A DNA stretch of 64,000 bases from Pseudogemmobacter hezensis (lineage in GTDB: Bacteria; Pseudomonadota; Alphaproteobacteria; Rhodobacterales; Rhodobacteraceae). The stretch covers positions 1-64,000 of the forward strand of contig NZ_JABJXT010000012.1 of assembly GCF_013155295.1 (NCBI RefSeq), written 5' to 3'. How positions within the stretch are numbered: position 1 is the stretch's first letter; each line of letters opens with the position of its first letter. Shown here piece after piece: positions 44,337 to 52,970 of this stretch. The translations under genes were made by a program, and so were the position numbers. Below the pieces are notes generated by a model, which saw only the letters and a list, made by a program, of their open reading frames with translations, did not search any database and was not told where the DNA came from.

Positions 44337-46499
44337 ATGGCCCGCGTCACGATCACAGGCGCGGGACTTACACGCGGGTCTGGCTTTTGGGCGGTCGCCC
44401 GGCTTCTTGCGTTGCTGGTCATTGCAGTCCTGGCGGGGCAGCCGCTCCTGGCGCAGGAAGAGCGCCGCGCCCTGCTGCAAGAGGGGATGTCGCATTACGG
44501 CATGCCCGGCCATCTTGAGATGCCCTCGGCGCGGGCGCTGCCGGACGGCACTTTCGCCTTCACCATCACCCCCGGCAGCCATGATGTCTGGCGCAGCAGC
44601 ATGGTGTTCCAGATCACGCCGCGCCTGACCGGGGCCTTCCGTTACTCCTACGTCAGCCGCTATTTCGGCGATGGCCAGTCGCTTTATGACCGCAGTTTCG
44701 ACCTGCGCTATCAGCTGCTGCAGGAAGATCCCCATGGCTGGCGGCCTGCGCTGGCGGTGGGGCTGCAGGATTTCGGCGGCACCGGGATTTTCGGGGCCGA
44801 GTATCTGGTGGCGACCAAGGGCTTTGGCCCGGTCACCGCCAGTGCAGGCATCGGCTGGGGGCGTCTGGGCAGCTATAACAGCTTTTCCAATCCGTTTGGG
44901 CTGCTGGCCGACGGCTTTCGCCCTCGCCCCGAAAGCCAGGGGATCGCGGATACCGGCAAGGTCTCTTTCGACCGCTTTTTCCGGGGCGATGCGGCGCTGT
45001 TTCTGGCCGCCGACTGGCAGGTGAATGACCGGCTCTCGCTCAGCCTTGAATATTCATCTGATGCGATGCGCGATGAGGCTGAACGCATCGGGTTTGAGCA
45101 TAAAACCCCGATAAATCTGGGGCTTGATTACCGTCTCGGGGATCGGGGTCGGCTGGGGATGGCGGTCCTTTACGGCTCTGCCCTGGTGCTGAATTACCAG
45201 ATGGCGCTGGATCCGGCGCGCCCATCAGCGCCCTCGGGATATGAGGCCGGGCCGCCCGCTGTGATGCCGGGTCTGTCGCGGGCTGCTGCGGCCAGCTGGG
45301 GCAGCGCCACCACCGCGCCAGAGGCCGATGTGCGGGCCGCGCTGGCCGCCCAGGGCGTGGCGCTTGAGGGCCTGCATATTGAGGGCACGACCGCCCATAT
45401 TGCGATCACCAATACGCTCTGGCCTGCGGTGGCGCAGTCCTGGGGCCGCACCGCCCGGGTGCTCAGCGCGCATCTGCCCGCCGGGGTCACCACCTTCCGC
45501 ATCCGCAGCCATCTGCGCGATATGCCGATGCGCGAAATCACCCTGACACGCGCTGATCTGGAAGAACTGGAATATGCCCCCGACGGTGCCTGGCAGGCCT
45601 GGGTGCGCGCCGATATCCGCGACGCAAGCGCCCTGCCAGATCAGCGCGGCCCGCGCGAGGAACCCTTCTCCTGGCGGCTGTTACCCTATATTGAGCCCGG
45701 CTTTTTTGACCCCGACAGCCCGCTGCGGCTGGATCTGGGGGCCGAGCTGACCGCCGAATGGACGCCCATGCGCGGACTGTGGGTCTCAGGCGGCCTGCGT
45801 CAGAAACTGGTCGGCAACCTGGATGAGGCGACCCGGCTCTCGGATTCGATCCTGCCGCATGTGCGCTCGGATGCCAGTCTTTACGCCAAACAGTCCGGCC
45901 CGTCTTTGCGCTGGCTGACGGCGGAATATTTCACCCGCCCGGGCGAGAACCTCTATGCGCGGGCCAGCCTGGGTCTGCTGGAGCAGATGTATGGCGGTCT
46001 CTCGGCTGAGGTTTTATGGGCCCCGCCCGATCGCCCCTATGCCCTTGGGCTTGAGGTGAATTATGTCGCGCAGCGCGATTATGACGGCTTTGGCTTTCTG
46101 GATTACCGCACCACGACCGGCCATGTTTCGGGCTCTTATGATCTGGGGCGCGGCTATCAGGCGCAGCTGGATATCGGGCGCTATCTGGCGGGTGACTGGG
46201 GCGCGACCGCCACCATGACGCGCCGCTTTGGCAATGGCTTTGAGGTCGGCGCCTTCTTCACCCTGACCGATGTCAGCTTTGACGATTTCGGCGAGGGCGC
46301 CTTTGACAAAGGGATCACCATCTCGATGCCGCTGACCTGGATCCTGGGAGAGCCGGGGCAGACCCGCGCCGGCACCACCATCCGCCCGATCCAGCGCGAC
46401 GGCGGTGCCAGGCTTTCCCTGCGCAACCGCCTTTATGAGCTGACCCGGGATGAGCGGGACGCGGCCCGGGGCCAGCGTTGGGGGCGGTTCTGGCGATGA
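44337..46499 (+). CDS. YjbH/GfcD-like outer-membrane polysaccharide protein
   Basis: A 720-residue exported protein. A hydrophobic segment at about 20-40 (ALLVIAVLAGQPLLAQ) serves as signal peptide. The mature chain is rich in alternating beta-strand patterns with aromatic ends, as expected for an outer-membrane beta-barrel. The YjbH (DUF940) traits are HYGMPGHLEMPSARALPDG near the mature start, GIGWGRLGSYNSFSNP, and LPYIEPGFFDPDSPLRLDLG. Length equals the family's usual 680-720. It starts right after the phosphatase stop and overlaps the lipoprotein gene by four bases. Confidence 0.83.
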   Translation: MARVTITGAGLTRGSGFWAVARLLALLVIAVLAGQPLLAQEERRALLQEGMSHYGMPGHLEMPSARALPDGTFAFTITPGSHDVWRSSMVFQITPRLTGAFRYSYVSRYFGDGQSLYDRSFDLRYQLLQEDPHGWRPALAVGLQDFGGTGIFGAEYLVATKGFGPVTASAGIGWGRLGSYNSFSNPFGLLADGFRPRPESQGIADTGKVSFDRFFRGDAALFLAADWQVNDRLSLSLEYSSDAMRDEAERIGFEHKTPINLGLDYRLGDRGRLGMAVLYGSALVLNYQMALDPARPSAPSGYEAGPPAVMPGLSRAAAASWGSATTAPEADVRAALAAQGVALEGLHIEGTTAHIAITNTLWPAVAQSWGRTARVLSAHLPAGVTTFRIRSHLRDMPMREITLTRADLEELEYAPDGAWQAWVRADIRDASALPDQRGPREEPFSWRLLPYIEPGFFDPDSPLRLDLGAELTAEWTPMRGLWVSGGLRQKLVGNLDEATRLSDSILPHVRSDASLYAKQSGPSLRWLTAEYFTRPGENLYARASLGLLEQMYGGLSAEVLWAPPDRPYALGLEVNYVAQRDYDGFGFLDYRTTTGHVSGSYDLGRGYQAQLDIGRYLAGDWGATATMTRRFGNGFEVGAFFTLTDVSFDDFGEGAFDKGITISMPLTWILGEPGQTRAGTTIRPIQRDGGARLSLRNRLYELTRDERDAARGQRWGRFWR

Positions 46500-47104
46500 G
46501 ACTGCTTCTGATCCTTATCCTGCTGACAGGCTGCGCCGATCTGACCAAACGCGGGGTCGAGCGGTTTGCAGGCGGCCCCGATGACAGCGCCCCGGCTGAG
46601 ATGGCGCAGCTGGTCGCAATAGATGCGCCGCGGATGATCGTGCGCCTGCCGCAAAAGGGCCAGGCGGTCACCGTTTTGCTGGCGGGCGAGCGGGCAGGCG
46701 TGAAACGCTGGCGCGGCACTGACAATGCGCAGCTCTACACCAAAGACGCGATGATCATCGGCACCCGGGGCCTGGGCGATGATCTGATCGGCGCCGATCC
46801 GGGCCAGGCGGTGCAGGTAATCCGCTCTGGCCAGCCCGGCCAGATCACCCGCATCCATCGCCGCCTTGACGGGCAGGATCGGCTGGCGATCCGCAGCTAT
46901 GTCTGTGACATCACCCCCGGCCCGGCCGAGCAGGTCCGCATCAGCGAGACGCGAAGCGTAAGCGCGCTGCGCATTGACGAAACCTGTCACAGCCCCGGCG
47001 GCGGGCATCGCAACCGCCACTGGCTTTATCAGGGCCAGATCCTGCAATCCGAGCAAAGCTTCAGCCCTGAAATCGGCCCTCTTGTCCTTACTTTCCTGCC
47101 CTGA
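46496..47104 (+). CDS. YjbF/GfcB-like lipoprotein
   Basis: A 202-residue lipoprotein with a signal peptide and lipobox LLTGC (Cys13), so the mature protein is anchored to a membrane in the periplasm. The rest is beta-rich, with GVKRWRGTDNAQLYTKDAMI and GTRGLGDDL, similar in style to the YjbF/GfcB family found beside YjbH. ATG overlaps the YjbH-like stop (ATGA). It probably works with YjbH and the Wza-like protein in export or assembly of the polysaccharide. Confidence 0.75.
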   Translation: MRLLLILILLTGCADLTKRGVERFAGGPDDSAPAEMAQLVAIDAPRMIVRLPQKGQAVTVLLAGERAGVKRWRGTDNAQLYTKDAMIIGTRGLGDDLIGADPGQAVQVIRSGQPGQITRIHRRLDGQDRLAIRSYVCDITPGPAEQVRISETRSVSALRIDETCHSPGGGHRNRHWLYQGQILQSEQSFSPEIGPLVLTFLP

Positions 47105-47130
47105 CCATTTTCGGAAATCCTGGCACTGTC

Positions 47131-48489
47131 ATGAAACATATTCTTATCGCATTCACTTTGCTGGCGGCCTCGGGCTGCGGCGCGGTCTATCACAGCGCGG
47201 GCGTGCGTGAGGGGGTGGTTGACGGCGCCAAAGTGCGGGTGATCGGGCTGACGCCCGAGACGCTGCTGGCCGCGAACGCCAGCCCCTATAACCCGCAAGG
47301 CCTGCCTGCGGCGCTGCATGCTTCGGCGGGGACATATGGCAGCGGTGGCGGGCTGAACCTGCCCGCGCCCGCCAATGCCCCGGTGACCCGGCCCGCCGCG
47401 ACCCAGACCCGCATCCCGCCCGCGCCCCCCGCCGGGCCCTATCGGATCGGGGTGGGCGATGTGGTGCTGCTGGCGACCAAATCACCCGGCAATACCGTGG
47501 CCGAGCTGTCGGGCCTGCTGGCCGCCGAAAACCGCCGCCAGGGTTACACGGTGCAGGATGACGGCTCGATCGCCATTCCCGATGTCGGGCGGGTTCGCAT
47601 CGGCGAGCTGACGCTGGAAGAGGCCGAGGCGGTGATTTTTCAGCGCCTGCTGGAACGCCAGATCGACCCCGCCTTCAGCCTTGAGGTGGCGGAATTCAAT
47701 GCCCGCAAGGTCTCGGTCGGGGGGGCGGTGGTGCGCCCGGGCGTGGCGCCGATCACGCTGACGCCGCTGACGCTGGATATGGCGATGGCAGCGGTGGGCG
47801 GGGTGGCGGCGACAGATCGCGCCTCGGCGGTGATCCGCATTTACCGCGACGGCACCCTTTATGAGCTGCCGGTCGAAGCATTCCTGCGCAGCGCCCAGCA
47901 TCAGAAGATCCGGCTGATCGACGGCGATTCCGTCTTTGTCGACACCGATTATGACCTGACCCGCGCCGAGGCCTGGTTTTCAGAGCAGATCGCGCTGGCG
48001 GGCCTGCGCTCGAATGCGCGGATGCAGGCGATGACGGCGCTTTCGCAAGAGGTGGGTGTGCGGCGCGGCGAGTTGCAAGAGCAGCGCGAGACCTTCGCCA
48101 CCCGGCTGGAGCTGGGCGCAGAAAAGCGTGAGCATGTCTACCTCAGCGGCGAGGTCGCCCGCCCGGGCCGCTGGGCGCTGCCCTATGAGCAAAAGGCCCA
48201 TCTCGCCGAGGCGCTTTACAGCAATGGCGGCATTGCGCCGCGCACCGGCAACCCGAAACAGATCTATGTGCTGCGCGGCTCGCCCGATCCGCGTGAATTT
48301 GGTGGCATCACCGCCTGGCATCTTGATGGCAGCAACGCCGCCGGGATGGTGATGGCCACGCGGTTAGAGCTGCGGCCCGATGATGTGATCTTCATCGCCG
48401 AGCAGCCGGTGACGCGCTGGAACCGGGTGATCGACCAGATCTCGCCCTCGCTGATCGCGGTGCCGCTGGACAATGCCACCGCGCAATAG
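47131..48489 (+). CDS. Polysaccharide export outer-membrane lipoprotein (Wza/GfcE-like)
   Basis: A 452-residue exporter with a lipobox near residues 13-16 (AASGC). A proline-rich spacer leads to the Poly_export domain starting YRIGVGDVVLLA near residue 107, followed by SLBB-like repeats (VSVGGAVVRPGVAPITL; VYLSGEVARPGRWALP). Family members multimerise into a channel for capsule or exopolysaccharide. It follows the YjbF-like gene by 26 bases and ends the module. No Wzc-type kinase gene is nearby in the window. Confidence 0.87.
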   Translation: MKHILIAFTLLAASGCGAVYHSAGVREGVVDGAKVRVIGLTPETLLAANASPYNPQGLPAALHASAGTYGSGGGLNLPAPANAPVTRPAATQTRIPPAPPAGPYRIGVGDVVLLATKSPGNTVAELSGLLAAENRRQGYTVQDDGSIAIPDVGRVRIGELTLEEAEAVIFQRLLERQIDPAFSLEVAEFNARKVSVGGAVVRPGVAPITLTPLTLDMAMAAVGGVAATDRASAVIRIYRDGTLYELPVEAFLRSAQHQKIRLIDGDSVFVDTDYDLTRAEAWFSEQIALAGLRSNARMQAMTALSQEVGVRRGELQEQRETFATRLELGAEKREHVYLSGEVARPGRWALPYEQKAHLAEALYSNGGIAPRTGNPKQIYVLRGSPDPREFGGITAWHLDGSNAAGMVMATRLELRPDDVIFIAEQPVTRWNRVIDQISPSLIAVPLDNATAQ

Positions 48490-48513
48490 CGGGGCCAGTG
48501 CAATAGCGGGGTC

Positions 48514-49731
48514 TCAGCCAGGCTGGCTGAGGCCCGCTGCCTGCCGCATCCAGGCCAGAACCTCGCGGCCCAAACCGTCCTGGCTGAAGCCCCCGGTGGC
48601 ACTCAGCGCGTTTTCCCGCCAATGCTCCAGGCTGGCGCGGTCCGCCAGCACAGCCGACAGCGCATCGGCCCAGGCCCTGGCACTTTGGCCCCCGACCAGG
48701 CGGCCATTGACGCCGTCTTTGACCAGCTCGGGGATCCCGCCACGGTTGCTGCCCAGCACCGGCAGCCCAAGGCCCAGTGCCTGGATCACCACGCCAGGCG
48801 AGTTCTCGGCCCAGATCGAGGGGATGCACAGAAGATCGCTTTCCATCATCTGATCGGCCAGGGCCTGCTGGCTGACAAAGCCCAGGAAACGGCACCAGGG
48901 CGCGTCTTGCCCGCGCTGACGCAGCTCGGCCTCTTGCTGGCCGCTGCCCGCAATGGTCAGCGAGATCGGATGCCGCTCTGCCAGCGAGGCCACCGCTTCC
49001 AGCAGCATATCCACCCCCTTCGAGCTGTGGATCCGCCCGGCATACAGCAGCCGCAGGCCCGCACTTTCGCTGCGGGGGAGGCTGGGCGCGGGATAGGCAT
49101 TCGGGTTCAGGATCGCGCGGTTTGGGTAATCTTTCACCGGGAAGAACCGCGATAACGTATCGATATTCGACTGCGAGGGCGAGGTGAACACAAGCCGCGG
49201 CAGCTTGCGGATCAGCCGCAGCTTCCAGTCACGCGAGATCCGGCAGGCTGTGCAATGGCTGGCGCAATCCCTGCCATTTTTGAACATATTCATACGGATA
49301 CAGGCCAGGCCCAGATCGGGCAGCACATAGTTCACGGGCAGATTGCGCCGCGCCAGCTCGGCCAGGACCGGATAGCCGATGCCCTGGATCATATGCACAT
49401 TGACCAGATCGGGGCGGATCTGATCCAGGATGCGCCCGACCCGGCCTGAAATCCTGGCATCGAAATGATCCTGCAGGTGATAAAGCGGCTTTTTCCAGCC
49501 CGGCTGCTGGGGAAATGTGAAGGGCGCATAGGGGTGGGTGGTTTTGACCCGCCAGACATGCACGCCGGCAGGATTGACCTCATCGCCCTCGGGCTCATTC
49601 TGGTCGGTGGCGCGGATCACGCTGACATGGACGCCCTGACGCACCAGCCATTCGGCCAGATTGCGGGCGCTGTTCTCGGCGCCGCCCAGCATCTTTGGCG
49701 GGTAAAGCGCGGATATCATCGCCAGTCTCAT
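48514..49731 (-). CDS. Family 4 glycosyltransferase
   Basis: A 405-residue GT-B enzyme. The N-terminal donor/acceptor domain opens MRLAMISALYPPKMLGGAENS. The C-terminal nucleotide-sugar domain has LRLLYAGRIHSSKGVDMLLEA and the E-x7-E type region SIWAENSPGVVIQALGLGLPVLG. A central Cys cluster (ASHCTACRISRDWK) is a feature of a subset. Last gene of a three-gene minus-strand operon, convergent with the export module. The sugar transferred is unknown. Confidence 0.85.
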   Translation of the reverse strand: MRLAMISALYPPKMLGGAENSARNLAEWLVRQGVHVSVIRATDQNEPEGDEVNPAGVHVWRVKTTHPYAPFTFPQQPGWKKPLYHLQDHFDARISGRVGRILDQIRPDLVNVHMIQGIGYPVLAELARRNLPVNYVLPDLGLACIRMNMFKNGRDCASHCTACRISRDWKLRLIRKLPRLVFTSPSQSNIDTLSRFFPVKDYPNRAILNPNAYPAPSLPRSESAGLRLLYAGRIHSSKGVDMLLEAVASLAERHPISLTIAGSGQQEAELRQRGQDAPWCRFLGFVSQQALADQMMESDLLCIPSIWAENSPGVVIQALGLGLPVLGSNRGGIPELVKDGVNGRLVGGQSARAWADALSAVLADRASLEHWRENALSATGGFSQDGLGREVLAWMRQAAGLSQPG

Positions 49732-49755
49732 GCGTTCACCCTCATGCGCTCATCC

Positions 49756-50301
49756 TCATGCGTCCAGCACCCGCGCGGGCACGCCCACCGCGACGCGGCC
49801 AGCGGGGACGTCGTGCAACACCACGCTGTTCGCGCCGATTTTCGCATCATTGCCGATAGTGACCGGCCCCGCGATCACCGCGCCCGCCGCAATCTCTGCC
49901 CCGTCGCCAATGGTCGGAGACCCGCTCTGCGTCAGATCACGCCGCCCGAGGGTGACATTTTGCAAGATCGTGACCCCGGCCCCCAGCCTCACATCGCCGC
50001 CGATCACGATGCCGATCGGATGCGGCAGATAAAGCCCCGGCCCGATCCGCGCATTGGTGCTGATATCGCAGCCAAACCAGATCGTGCTGATATACCACAG
50101 AATGCGGCGCAGCGCCGGGCCGATCACTGGGCCAAGCAACGGGATCCGCGTCAGCCCCCTTTGCAGCCGCACCAGCACCATCAGCTGAAAACCCGGCGTC
50201 AGCAGCCAAAGGCGCAGCCATAAAAACAGCCTTGGTTTGCGAGAGCTGCCCTCCCAGCTGCGCAGATGCATTCTTGCGTCGAGGCGCAGCGCTGATGGCA
50301 T
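49756..50301 (-). CDS. Hexapeptide-repeat acyltransferase (serine acetyltransferase-like)
   Basis: A 181-residue left-handed beta-helix acyltransferase. Hexapeptide turns run from about residue 80 (DISTNARIGPGLYLPHPIGIVI) to the end (GNDAKIGANSVVLHDVPAG, then GVPARVLDA). It resembles the serine acetyltransferase-like enzymes found in polysaccharide loci, which acetylate sugars rather than serine; a helical N-terminal domain of a true CysE is mostly missing. AAGGA precedes ATG 50301. It lies between two glycosyltransferases on the same strand. Confidence 0.82.
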   Translation of the reverse strand: MPSALRLDARMHLRSWEGSSRKPRLFLWLRLWLLTPGFQLMVLVRLQRGLTRIPLLGPVIGPALRRILWYISTIWFGCDISTNARIGPGLYLPHPIGIVIGGDVRLGAGVTILQNVTLGRRDLTQSGSPTIGDGAEIAAGAVIAGPVTIGNDAKIGANSVVLHDVPAGRVAVGVPARVLDA

Positions 50302-50366
50302 GGGCAATCCTTTCAGATCGGTTGCGCCAACTGGCGGATCACTCGTTATTTTTACCCGTGATCGCA

Positions 50367-51497
50367 TCACCCGCTGCGCGGAGATCCGGCAGGCCTTTCG
50401 GCAGAAGGGCTGGGCTGCAAGCGGTCATAAAGCGCCATATGGTCTGCGCTGGAATGTGCACGCAAAAACCGCTGCGCCACATCCGCCTTGCCTGCCGTGG
50501 CATAGGCCTGCAGTCGCGCCGGATCGGCCAGCAGGGCAAGGATCTCCTGGGCCCAGATCGCGGCATCAAAGCCCTGGATCAGCAGGCCCGTTTTCTGGTG
50601 GCGCACCACCTCATCAAGGCCGGGGATCGCCGCGCCGATAACGGGAAGGCCAAGCGCCAGCGCCTCAATCGGCGCGATGGGCAGCCCCTCCCACAGGGAT
50701 GGCATAACGAAAAGCCGCGCATCCGGCAGCGCCTGCAGCAGCGCGGGCCGCGCAAGTCCGCCCAGCTGGGTGACCGCCGCCTGGGTTCCGTCTGCGCGGA
50801 TCCTTGCCCGCAGCGTCTCTTCCAGTGCGCCACTGCCGATGATCAGCAGGCGAGTGCCGTGCGGGGCCAGGTGCCGCGCCAGATCGGCCATGAAAAGCGG
50901 GTTTTTCTGCGGGTGCATGCGGGCGGCAAAGACCAGATCATAGCGGGGCCGGTGGCCAGGCGGGCGCGGAGGCGGCAGATCAACGGGCGCAATGCCGTTA
51001 TGGATCACCTGCTCCGCCTGCGGGGTGATCCCGCTGGCCTTCGCAATCCCCTGATCGGCACGCGAGACAAAGATCACCGCATCGCTTTTGCGGGCGATCC
51101 GCTGCTCGACCCGCCGCGCAAGGGCGCGGGCCAGCCCGGTCTTGCCCGTAAAGTGATAGCCGTGGACGGTATAGACCCGCGCCTCACCCCGGCGCGGGCA
51201 AAAGCTAAGCGGCAGCCCCGCCCGCCCGCCATGCGCATGCACCACGCAGGGGCACAGCCGCGCAAGGATACGGCCCAGCTGCAGCGAAATGCGCGGATCC
51301 AGCCGCGAGGTGAAAAACGGCAGCCCGATCACCTGCAGCCCAAGCGCCTGGCCGCGCTGCGCCGCGTAAGAGCCCTGATCGGTGATCAGAACCACCTCAC
51401 GCCCGGCGGCAGCAAGATCCTCACAAAGGCCCAGCACGGCAGTGGTTCCACCGCCAGGCCTGCCATCGGCGACGATCTCGACAATCTTTTCGCGCAT
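50367..51497 (-). CDS. Family 4 glycosyltransferase
   Basis: A 376-residue GT-B enzyme: N-terminal IVADGRPGGGTTAVLGLCEDL, mid HAHGGRAGLPL, and the C-terminal domain with YDLVFAARMHPQKNPLFMADL and MPSLWEGLPIAPIEALALGLPVIG (the E-x7-E catalytic region). First gene of the minus-strand operon with the acyltransferase and second GT4. ATG 51497 follows CAGGGG. Divergent from the wzy-like gene across a 177-base gap. Confidence 0.85.
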   Translation of the reverse strand: MREKIVEIVADGRPGGGTTAVLGLCEDLAAAGREVVLITDQGSYAAQRGQALGLQVIGLPFFTSRLDPRISLQLGRILARLCPCVVHAHGGRAGLPLSFCPRRGEARVYTVHGYHFTGKTGLARALARRVEQRIARKSDAVIFVSRADQGIAKASGITPQAEQVIHNGIAPVDLPPPRPPGHRPRYDLVFAARMHPQKNPLFMADLARHLAPHGTRLLIIGSGALEETLRARIRADGTQAAVTQLGGLARPALLQALPDARLFVMPSLWEGLPIAPIEALALGLPVIGAAIPGLDEVVRHQKTGLLIQGFDAAIWAQEILALLADPARLQAYATAGKADVAQRFLRAHSSADHMALYDRLQPSPSAERPAGSPRSG

Positions 51498-51601
51498 CGC
51501 GCCCCTGTCCGGAAAAATCCTGATATGCCCGAAATCCTGCAAAGGCCTGAAATTCTGTGAGGCGTAAATTTTTTAAGGCGTAATCGGGAGTGTTGAATAA
51601 C

Positions 51602-51618
51602 TTAAAGGCGATATTCGC
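51602..51618 (+). promoter_or_regulatory. Motif shared with the YjbE-like promoter region (copy 2)
   Basis: TTAAAGGCGATATTCGC, 56 bases before the wzy-like start, resembles the copy at 43034-43050. The surrounding gap (51498-51674) is AT-rich and holds both divergent promoters; no gene is seen in it. Confidence 0.35.
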
Positions 51619-51674
51619 AAAGATAGATCGCTTTTAAATTGCATTGCAATCCCTCTGCGGCCAGACAGAATGCC

Positions 51675-52970
51675 ATGACAGGCATTGTGTCGACCCGCTT
51701 CACAGAACCAGGGCTAAGCCCCGCCGCGTCAGGTCTGCGCCAGCTGGCGGCATTCGGGCTATTGGCCTCGGGGCTGTGCTATCTTTGGTTCGATGTGTTT
51801 GGCGGCGTGCTGCGGCTGGTCGCGCCCGCGTTTGGGCTGACGCTGCTGATCTATCTGCCCTCGGCCCTGGCGCTGGTTTCGCTGGGGCTGTGGCTTTTGT
51901 CGACATTCGGTCGCCCGATGACCAGGCGGGCCGGTATCGCGCTGCTTATGATCCTGCTGGTGGTGCTGGGTGGCGGGCTGATCTCTGCGCTTTTGGGGCG
52001 CAGCCTGCCGCAGATCCTGATGGCGCTTTACATCTGGCTGCCGGCTTTCGTCTTTCTGGCCCTGGTTGAGATCGGCCTGAAAGAGCGGCTGCTGCGCAGT
52101 TTTCCCGCCATTTTCCTCATCGCCTCACTGGGCGTTTTCCTGAATATATTCATCGAGATGCCCTGGTCCGCCGCCACCTATACCATTGGCGAGTTTGAAC
52201 GTGACGCCAGCCGCAAATGGAGCTCGGGCGGGATGGACCGCCTGGCGGGGTTCAGCCGCGGCAGCCCGATTGCGGCGGCGCAGATCCTGTTTGGCTATTG
52301 CGTGCTGGAAAGCCGCCTGCGCGCATTCTCGTGGCGGGCGCTGTGGTGGGGCTTTGGCCTTGCGATGATCTGGTTCACCAATTCGAAATCGGCGCTGCTG
52401 GCGATGGTTCTTCTGCCGCCGACGCTGATGCTGGTGGGGCGGCTGCGTCACAGCCAGAGGTTGCGCAGGGCCTGGGCTGCGGGGGCGCTGGTGCTGGCCT
52501 GGATGGGGGTGGTCTATATCGGGCCGCTGCTGTCGGTGCTGTTTGGCAACAGCTATTTCGGCGTGGTCATGGGCGAGACGGTGCGCTCTTCCTTCATCGA
52601 CCGGGTGGTCAATACCTGGCCGCTGGCGATCTCGGCCATGGAGCTGGAAAGCCATCCGATTCACTGGCTGACCGGGCGCGGCTTTGGCGGTATCGGCGTC
52701 GCGCAGACGATGTTTGAGGGGCGCGGCAACCCCGGCGACAATCTGGCGGTCTATCTGTTTGTCAGCTTTGGCCTGATGTCGCTTTTCTTCGCCTGGGCGA
52801 TCTTTCGCGGCGCGATGGCGGCGATCTTCGCACGCGAGAGCGGGCGGCGCGATTTTGCGCTGATCGTCTCGATGCTGGGCGTGGCCTCAATGGCCAATAC
52901 GGTCGAGGGGATATTCACCCTGATGATGCTGGCGCTGGCGCTAAGCTGCGGGCGGGGGCGAGGCGTGTGA
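51675..52970 (+). CDS. O-antigen polymerase/ligase-like membrane protein (Wzy/WaaL type)
   Basis: A 431-residue polytopic protein with about ten membrane segments and one large periplasmic loop (about residues 155-190, then 290-345). The loop includes RLAGFSRGSPIAAAQ, and WLTGRGFGGIGVAQTM with GDNLAVYLFVSFGLM resembles the O-antigen ligase/polymerase family ending. It would polymerise or ligate lipid-linked repeat units in the periplasm. ATG 51675 is chosen; an in-frame TTG at 51639 is an alternative and no strong ribosome site is visible. It is coupled to the glycoside hydrolase by a GTGA overlap. Confidence 0.78.
   Translation: MTGIVSTRFTEPGLSPAASGLRQLAAFGLLASGLCYLWFDVFGGVLRLVAPAFGLTLLIYLPSALALVSLGLWLLSTFGRPMTRRAGIALLMILLVVLGGGLISALLGRSLPQILMALYIWLPAFVFLALVEIGLKERLLRSFPAIFLIASLGVFLNIFIEMPWSAATYTIGEFERDASRKWSSGGMDRLAGFSRGSPIAAAQILFGYCVLESRLRAFSWRALWWGFGLAMIWFTNSKSALLAMVLLPPTLMLVGRLRHSQRLRRAWAAGALVLAWMGVVYIGPLLSVLFGNSYFGVVMGETVRSSFIDRVVNTWPLAISAMELESHPIHWLTGRGFGGIGVAQTMFEGRGNPGDNLAVYLFVSFGLMSLFFAWAIFRGAMAAIFARESGRRDFALIVSMLGVASMANTVEGIFTLMMLALALSCGRGRGV

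Noticed and set aside
48513-48531. CTCAGCCA/TGGCTGAG hairpin at the end of the polysaccharide export module
   Set aside because: It overlaps the last codons of the converging glycosyltransferase gene and lacks a U-run, so a terminator call is not supported.
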